Shown here piece after piece: positions 57,133 through 64,000 of a stretch of 64,000 bases of DNA. Position numbers and translations under genes: made by a program. The stretch comes from Labyrinthula sp. Ha. Taxonomy: Eukaryota > Sar > Bigyra > Labyrinthulida > Labyrinthulaceae. Within the stretch, counting starts at the first letter, position 1. Each line of letters begins with the position of its first letter. Location: assembly GCA_015227615.1 (NCBI GenBank), contig JAALGZ010000003.1:2199186-2263185 (forward strand), given 5' to 3'. The notes below the pieces were generated by a model, which worked only from the letters and a program-made list of their open reading frames with translations, searched no databases and was not told the origin of the DNA.

Positions 57133-57330
57133 ATGCAAGAAAATAGAGGAACTCTGGATTTTCCCTTTAATGAATCTGTTTCCGTGCAACCTGAATTTTA
57201 TTGGGTTCAGAAAATAAATATACGAAAAGATTACTGCACAAGATCAGGTTACAAAAGTTATTGCAATTATTTTACCACAAAGTTTAATATCTTCCGGAAA
57301 AACTATATCTCCTATTTTCTAAATACTTGA
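57133..57330 (+). pseudogene. Short protein-like frame, possible relic
   Basis: 65 codons from ATG 57133; the frame is also open upstream to about 57064 (ESDFVPSSEENKCSPEM). It reads like protein (LDFPFNESVSVQPEFYWV) but is too short for assignment and has no promoter word. It could be an exon or a relic. Confidence 0.25.
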
Positions 57331-57933
57331 GGAATATAGGATTAAAAAATTCGGAGCCATCCCACTATTTATTCTTATTTGTTAATTTGCTGTCACTTAG
57401 TTGAGAGTAATGGAAAACCACTTCTCCTAATTCAAGCGGTAAATAAGAAAGTTTCATATTTTTGCACAAAATACACTCTCAATTGAAGAATTACTATTCT
57501 ATTCTTTGCAAAAAAATATAAGTAATCAACATCGCTTTTTAAATTAAGCATAGCACTTTAACGAATTGGTATAAGAATAGATAATTATAAAACCTAAAGG
57601 AAAAGATAATTGGTTTCCGGAGCAGAAAAGTACTTTATAAGCTTCACGCAGGTTTATTTACAATTCAAACATCATTAAATATATTTGCTAGGTAAAATAT
57701 ATTATATCAAAAACATAGAAATAGGTCATAACTAATCATATTTTTCAGATAAGGAGTCAAGGAATAAGTACATAGATAAAAGAGAGAAAAATTCGTATTA
57801 GGCATGTTTAGATTAGTTCTCAGGTTGAAAATACACACTTTGCTAAATTTTGGTACTTGGATTTTGATATAAAAACAAAACAGGCGAACGCCGAAAACAG
57901 CTCGAGCTAATCCAGAGGAATCTCCACTGTATG

Positions 57934-57986
57934 TAAGTGATTTGATCAGTAGGTTAAGTGATTTGATCAGTAGGTTAAGTGATTTG
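57934..57986 (+). repeat. 21-bp tandem repeat, about 2.5 copies
   Basis: Two exact copies (57934-57954, 57955-57975) and a half copy of a unit that starts TAAGTGATTTG and ends ATCAGTAGGT. No gene is attached to it. Confidence 0.8.
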
Positions 57987-58088
57987 TGATAAGCCGGATC
58001 AAATTCATGTATATCACTCTAATTTTCTATTATTTGAGCTTTTTGCGAGTTCTCTTAATTTAGCCAAGTCCCCTAAAAACGTAAAAAA

Positions 58089-58424
58089 ATGAGGATGAGA
58101 CGCTTTTTGGATAATGTTTTTTCAGAAAGGTCCTTTTCAGAATTAAAAATTAAGACACCAAAACAACATCAGATCATTGACGGTTAAAGTGTTACATCTG
58201 TCAGATATATTCACAGCTGGAAACCTAGGAGACAGAGTAACTAGTTTCACAAACCTAACCGCAATTGTGGAAAACTGCAGAAATTATTCTACTATCAGTA
58301 CCAACTCAGAATTTTGAGAGCATCACAGCTTGCAGAATATGTCTATGAAGAAATTTTGTCAAAACTCTACGCCGATATGTCGGCCGGCAGGCGGAAATGG
58401 AAGCTAAAAAACAACAAGTTCTAG
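58089..58424 (+). pseudogene. Protein-like remnant with two in-frame stops, family unknown
   Basis: One frame of 112 codons from an ATG carries only two stops (TAA, TAG). Between them it reads RFLDNVFSERSFSELKIKTP, then YYQYQLRILRASQLAEYVYE and ILSKLYADMSAGRRKWKL. Composition and amphipathic spacing look like a once-coding sequence. No family is recognised. A minus-strand frame at 58404-58625 overlaps its end. Confidence 0.4.
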
Positions 58425-59264
58425 CGGAAGTTGCCTACAAGAATTAACTAAAGTTTCAAACTCAACCAGCTGAGACCATGTCCAAAATATACAAAGAATG
58501 ATATACAGTGAATAAAATTTAGCACATATGTTTATTTCCAAATGATCGGCCTCACTCATACCTAAACCCACTGTTCCAAGTATTATATCTTCATTGGGCA
58601 CTTCACAGCAGTGAACCTGTACCATGATAATGTCCTAGGATGCTATACTGGACTAAGAAAATAGGTTTGTATAGAGTACATTGCCATATTTAAGCGTTAA
58701 ATACCTAACCTTTAACTCAGCATAGTGATCACAGAAAGACATATCAATACATGAAGTGTCCTCTCTTTTCTCTAATCTAGAAATTAAAACGGTCTTTTTA
58801 TCCGAGATTTAAATGTCTTGGTTACTCGTCTCGAAAAAAAATAATTTTCCCTCTTCTTATAAAAAACGCTTTTATCTTTCTTTGTTCTTTCTTATACTTT
58901 AACCCGTTACTTTCAGATAAGAATTACGCCAATCCGTTCTGAAGTACAACTAGTTAAAATTGAGATGGGTAAGAGACATGTAACTGTTAAGGAGAAGAGA
59001 AAACAAGAAGAACAATGCTGGCAAAGAAAATGTAAAGTAGGGTAATGCAAAATATTTAACTATCGTTAGATTTATCAATGATATATATAATTTTACAATT
59101 TCAAGGCGATCTAAGGGGTTGAGAAAAATGATGCTTGAGACACACAGTTTATGATTCGTAAATCGACCAAGAAGCACTGTGTTGTGAAATAATGAGAAGA
59201 ATTCCAAGAAAGAACCCTAGTTCAAAAGGACAGAGCTGTTTACCAGTCATCACCATCATTGAAG

Positions 59265-59812
59265 ATGCGGCAAGCCAGAAACAGTAAAATTTGGGGCAAA
59301 TTTGCAGATTTATACAGATCAGATTTTTTCATATAATTCCGAATCAGCCAACAATGTCTTTAATTATTCTTAGGATGATGTCTTAAATTGCAATAGCTGT
59401 TTTCTTTGCTATTATACATATTTTTCAAAGCAAAATGGACAACGATGATTGTAAACTAAACTCAGATGCAGAACCTGGTGATGACATTGATTAATTGTTT
59501 ACTCTAGCACTCAACATACACAGGACTGCAACAACAGGTTATGGAACATTGTATGATACAACAGTTTTCTTTGAAAACTACCGAGCTGTTACCACAATTA
59601 TGTATTTTCAAACTGATCTAAAACTGGTCTTTAACACGCCTATGACAAGTATCTTTTTTTCTCAAATTGGACGAGCGGAACCAAAATTAAGGAAAATTAC
59701 GTTCAGCAACAAGGTGACTATAAATCTTCGAAATGGATGAATTATGCTTTATTTCAGAGCGCATGATTTAAGAATTATTCTCAAATACTTAAAGATTGTC
59801 GGAAACTATATA
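59265..59812 (+). pseudogene. Remnant of an inward-rectifier K+ (Kir) channel
   Basis: The order of a Kir subunit can be read. A pre-TM1 helix (GKFADLYRSDFF) comes first, then, after a frame change, TM1 (AIAVFFAIIHIFQSK), the pore with the selectivity filter (RTATTGYGTLYDTT), TM2, and the cytoplasmic entry IGRAEPKLRKITFSNKV with INLRNG. After a TGA the same frame continues LYFRAHDLRIIL, the conserved MFRVGNLR-type strand. TAA and TGA codons lie inside the frame. Kir channels conduct K+ across membranes and are gated by PIP2 and other ligands. The stops and frameshift make this copy non-functional unless they lie in unrecognised introns, which I could not fit. Confidence 0.82.
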
Positions 59813-61069
59813 TAAAGAGCCTTAATAAAGACGAGATTCGGCACCACATGGTAAGTAATATGATAAGAGTCACTTTTATTATTGAAGGTATTAAACCATG
59901 TTTATATACTTGTTTTCTGACACGGAATTTTAAATACTATTGATGACTTTGTGTTTCATAAACAATTTAGAAATCATGTTTCCAACAGTGTAGATCATGG
60001 TGGATTAGCTTTGAACCGGAATTTCGAAATCAATTAATGTGATTTCAGTTGATAGTACTGAATTCTAAATAAACTCCTCGTAGTTCTTTACGTTAGAATA
60101 AAACCTTGATAAACAAAAAAAATATCAGATAACAGAGCAACCAAATTGAATTACTGTGAAATTGTAAGTTAGTTGTTAAATTTAGTTATTAAAAACAGAA
60201 ATTGATAGGTTGAAATATTCTAACGCTTAAGTAAGTCGCTGTTCGTAGTAAAGACTTGGGAATTGTTTGATAGATGACCTTGATATTTTAAAGTAGTTAG
60301 CTTAGTTAGTAACCTCCAACTTGACCTGCGAAAGACAGACACAATTTGTTGATGAATAAGCTGCCATATTCATGTTTGAATAACATCTGGTAAATGCAAA
60401 CATTTAATGATAATATATTTTCTTACTAGAACCAAAAAATTAGGTTTGAAAAAAGTTTATTAGATCTGATAATAGAATCAACAATATCAGAAAAAAAATT
60501 AATAACATAATACAAGAAATAGAACTTTAAACAAGGCATATCTTTCTTTAGTATACCCAATGTTCTTACTTGTAATTTCTTTCCCCTTTGACATTCCTTT
60601 CGATTGTAGATATATATTTAAATGCTAACTTAAAAAATACCGTGCTCTGTAGACAAAACGCTGAAAGAAATAAAACAAATTGTACATGAAATTCGAATGT
60701 CAATATTGCCTCAAACTCACTTAAAAGAAAACCATTTTAGATGCTTTAATTTTTCACTTAATGATAGAAGTCAATAAACAAAAATATTTTCAAAAGCCTT
60801 TGATACAGAATTCAAAATCAAAGAAATGAAATAAAATAAGGTCAACCACTGTAATCCTTACCAAACAAGGAGAAAGAAACATGGGAATATTAGATTTGTA
60901 ATTTCATATGGTATATGCAGTCATGATGTGATTCATGACCGTTGAAAATCAAGCATCATTACCTAATTTACTTTATTTATTTTGCACATATGTCTCAAAT
61001 TTAAAAACTTCACTGCAACTAGTGAAGAGAAACAAGCATGAAACACATCACTGTTTCTTCGAATGATCA

Positions 61070-61097
<28 letters not shown>
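61070..61097. repeat. (AT)14 microsatellite
   Basis: 28 bp of pure AT dinucleotide. A shorter tract, (AT)8, lies at 62979-62994, inside the last codons of the frame at 62973-63553. Confidence 0.95.
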
Positions 61098-61100
<3 letters not shown>

Positions 61101-61860
61101 ACAATGTTTTCTGTATCTAATGGGTTCTTACTAATACAACATGAGTTCAAACTTTCTCTTGAACTGAGTCAATGAATAAATCTTTAACTCTAATTAATCT
61201 AAAGGTATAATTATTTTTTTGAATAGCTTAACGGTTTGTTTCCCAAGGATGGACTATCATAGAGAAATATGCTTAAAGTTGGGCTGAAGTTATAAATAAG
61301 GGCATTGGACTTTTGGGTAGGGCTAGTTTAAGTTTTCAAATAGCACTTAGAAGCTGTTTAAAAATCTTTACACTCAAGTAGATTCTTAGATGAACTTAAA
61401 TAATTTTCTATATTCCTTTAAGCGTTGAATCTACTTATGTCTATAAGTCTAAATATTTATACTCGTAAGGGTATTATATTCTTATCATAATTTTAGCTTG
61501 ATGTGAGCTTTGCTCTTTTATATTGATATATGTTTGAATTGTTTATCGTTAGACTAAGCATGTCTTAATTACCTAAAATACTTCTGAAAACTGTTTGATA
61601 CTCCATATTTATTGATAATTGACTTTGATAACTCCACACAGAGCCGATTCATAGACATAACGACAAAATACAGCTCTATATATGATGTGTGCACAATAGA
61701 GCACCCTAGAAAAACCAGACAAGAAAACTGGAAACAAAATTTTTTAGAACACTTTCCAAACACAAAAAGGTGTATAAAGTTTTTTTCTAATAAAGAGATA
61801 AATGCTTGCCAAAATTCTTTGCGAGGTCTAAAAAAATCCAAAACCAAGAGGTGGTATTCT

Positions 61861-62960
61861 CAATGCATTCATGAATCATTCTTATTTTTCCTCCACTGTG
61901 AATTTCTTAACTACTAAAAATTCTGATAATTCTGCTCTTTCTTTATCAAAAAAAATCTCACCAATATTTCCCTAGCAGTTCCGCTCTTACAATTTCTCAT
62001 TACCACCCTCAACACACTGAGTGGGTCTAATACTCATTTTCAAAAGTACCTCTTTCCCGATAACATTATTGCGCCCATTCTGAAACTTTTAGAATCAGGA
62101 CTTCTATGTTTCTGGATGTGAAACTTAAACTTTTCTTCTCTTCACTGAATACCTTCACCTTGTGTATCAGGCCTACTTCACATACGAGATATATAGTGCC
62201 ACTTGCACTATTAAACTCTTCTCCAACTTTTTCACTTCATCACATTTAGCATTCAGGCATGAATCGATCGTGCTCTTAAACGCCAAAAATCAAATAGGGG
62301 ATTATATCTCAACCTTTTAATTTTTAATTCTACCTCTACTTTGCTTTTCCAGATGAAAATTTAGTAAGACTCCTAAAATCATACCCAAGTTCATCATTGC
62401 TCATATGAACGTTTGGTGATGGAAACTCATCTGTTTCTTCCCTCTTTTCCTTTATATCTTCTCTCTAAAACTTGAGAAACTTTTCTGGAGCTTTCTACAT
62501 TTCCCAATCCATCTGTTCTCTGAATACTTTTCTCGCTCCCTTTTCCAACTTCGTTAGCTATTCTACCTTTCTTACTAAGATAGTGTTCTGCTTCTTCCTT
62601 TCAAGATATTCTTCGGATTTCTTTTTCATCCCCCCCTTCTCCGGGATGAGTTCGTCTTTCCCTTAATGCCCTTTTCCTATATCAAATCCCTTCTTTGTGT
62701 CTATATTTCCAACCAACTGTGCTCATCAAGGGCTTATCAGTTCTTATGCTATTTCCTCCAAGCCTTTCTTTCATTTGCTGGTTTTGTTTTACAAACCTAT
62801 AAAATTCTCTTCTTCATTGGCTCCTTTATCTTTGCATTCGCATCGATTCTAGAATCCAGTGCATTCAAGTTCTCCCTTACGTATAACGGTAAGATACAAC
62901 TGAGGTCATATGCTTTCAGCTTCTAACATTCGTTATCTTTTAGACATGGTTTTAATAACA
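61861..62960 (-). pseudogene. Purine-rich strand with coding-like fragments, possible decayed gene
   Basis: The minus strand is strongly purine-rich. Pieces such as AYDLSCILPLYVRENLNALD, TIYLVCEVGLIHKVKVF and IFFDKERAELSEFLVVKKF read like protein but are cut by stops and frame changes. Purine-rich DNA gives Lys/Glu-rich translations in any frame, so this may partly be an illusion. It follows directly on the frame at 62973-63553 and could be its degraded or unspliced continuation. Confidence 0.3.
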
Positions 62961-62972
62961 GATTCTTTTCTC

Positions 62973-63553
62973 TTACCCATATATATATATATATTTCGGG
63001 AGCTTCTTTAATATTGCTTTTGCTCTAGCTTTACCTTTTCTCTCAGCTTCTTTCGAGAAAAATGAAATTACTCCTTCTACATCTTGAAACATATATTGTA
63101 CGACATCCTCCTCCATTACACCTTTCTGCAAAGATATATATTTTTCAATAAACTTTTCATCTGTAATCATATTCCTTGACTTGTTTTCTTTTACTTTGTC
63201 TTCTATCGCCTATATTATATACTCAATGTCTTTAGTCTTTCACAGATAATCCAGTCTTTTAAATACTTAAAAACCAGTTTCTCCCTGAAATTAATATATT
63301 TCTTAACTGCATTATCGACTACTTTATATTCATATATAAACCTTTCTGATTTCTCCAACTTAAAATCTACAAGTGCATTTATTTTAACGATCCTTTCCGG
63401 TGTTATGTCAGCAAGTGTGCCTATTTTCTTCTCATTATCTTTCCCCATTTCTTCGACCATTTTCTGCTGTACTTGCGTGATAACCGATAATACTTCTTCG
63501 AATAATTGGAGGATTGTGTTCATATTCAGATGTTTTTGATGCTGAACAGCCAT
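62973..63553 (-). CDS. Hypothetical helical protein, probably two exons
   Basis: A first frame from ATG 63553 (112 codons; VLSVITQVQQKMVEEMGKD, KSERFIYEYKVVDNAVKKY) ends in TAA at 63215. A second frame resumes within about 20 nt (VKENKSRNMITDEKFIEK, then FFSKEAERKGKARAKAI) and runs to 62973. A GTATAT...GATAG segment of 20 nt would join them in frame, shorter than the other introns here. Alternatively a small indel separates them. The sequence is predicted to be mostly helical, without a known motif. The C-terminus runs through an (AT)8 tract (YIYIY), so length change there would alter the frame. Confidence 0.5.
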
Positions 63554-64000
63554 AGTTCACATAAATATATCTTTTTTCACTATGCTCAGAAAACTATTTT
63601 ATAAAACTAAAAATTTTATTGCTTCACTCCTTATTTACTTCGTTAAATACTTCTTCACTTTTAATCCCTTCGTTCTCAAATAAATTGTCCTTGTTAAAGA
63701 GATTCCTTTTCCAAGAACTTATACAATATTGCAATATTGTGTTTTTCGTGTCACAAAACTTAAACTACACATCTGCGGATGAAAAAGTAACCGCTTACAA
63801 CTTCAAATATGCTCTTAGAATATATAAGGAAAAAATCTTTCTTTTTCTTAACTTCTTAACGGTACAATTATATGTATTAGCAAAATTCATTACAAGTAAC
63901 GATATACCATTATGCCATTAACTATTCCAAGGAAATATTTCAAATTGTGATACATGAATGAAATACAGTGGTTTTGAAAAGAAATATAGTTCAAAACACC

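Noticed and set aside
58380-58630. Minus-strand 73-codon frame (PNEDIILGTVGLGMSEADH).
   Set aside because: Protein-like but short, overlaps another remnant and has no family match.
62700-62960. Minus-strand frame in which TAG/TAA codons could be read as Gln, suggesting a reassigned code.
   Set aside because: All intact genes in the window end at TAA, TAG or TGA, so the standard code applies; decayed purine-rich sequence is simpler.
1-64000. CRISPR arrays, bacterial operons, insertion sequences, retroelements or viral genes.
   Set aside because: No direct-repeat/spacer array, transposase, reverse transcriptase, integrase or capsid-like frame was seen.

Overview
The window is nuclear DNA of a microbial eukaryote, AT-rich and using the standard stops (TAA, TAG and TGA all end genes here). 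The evidence is a tRNA-Ala with internal A and B boxes, ribosomal protein eL14, an SR-protein kinase, the SRP receptor alpha subunit, a snoRNP assembly factor, two p47/Shp1-type UBX proteins, a VTC1-like membrane protein and LRR-Roc-COR GTPases. Reading frames that look broken become continuous when GT-AG introns of only 27-32 nt are removed, so very short introns are a property of this genome. The species cannot be fixed from the sequence; an amoeba- or excavate-like protist is an inference.

Layout. 1-3.7 kb: a Roc-COR GTPase running off the left edge (minus strand, three exons seen) and an endonuclease/exonuclease/phosphatase-fold enzyme. 3.7-10.3 kb: no intact gene, one degraded reading frame. 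10.3-12.5 kb: two convergent 352-residue proteins of unknown function. 14.3-21.4 kb: a possible ESCRT-III relic, eL14, SRPK, tRNA-Ala and a two-exon coiled-coil protein. 21.4-29.9 kb: no recognised gene. 29.9-31.7 kb: a coiled-coil protein and a membrane protein. 31.7-35.9 kb: desert. 35.9-43.2 kb: a compact cluster of an LRR-like protein, VTC1-like, p47-A, BCD1-like, SRP receptor alpha, a second LRR-like protein and p47-B, with gaps from 3 to about 200 bp. 43.2-54 kb: mostly decayed DNA with a dead Roc-COR copy, one small membrane protein and a myosin motor relic. 54-56.8 kb: an intact seven-exon LRR-Roc-COR gene preceded by a nested inverted repeat. 56.8-64 kb: relics, including an inward-rectifier K+ channel, and one small predicted gene.

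The genes form no operon-like pathway. Three themes stand out. First, housekeeping genes for translation, secretion, RNA processing and p97/Cdc48 adaptors sit beside a lineage-specific LRR / Roc-COR family. Second, introns are tiny; they are found in four living genes and preserved in one dead copy. Third, several deserts are graveyards in which myosin, Kir channel and Roc-COR proteins can still be read through nonsense codons and frameshifts. Candidate promoter words (GGCCATNTGGCC, TGCCCAAAA, and CCAATCAAAT near the p47 genes) recur just upstream of start codons.
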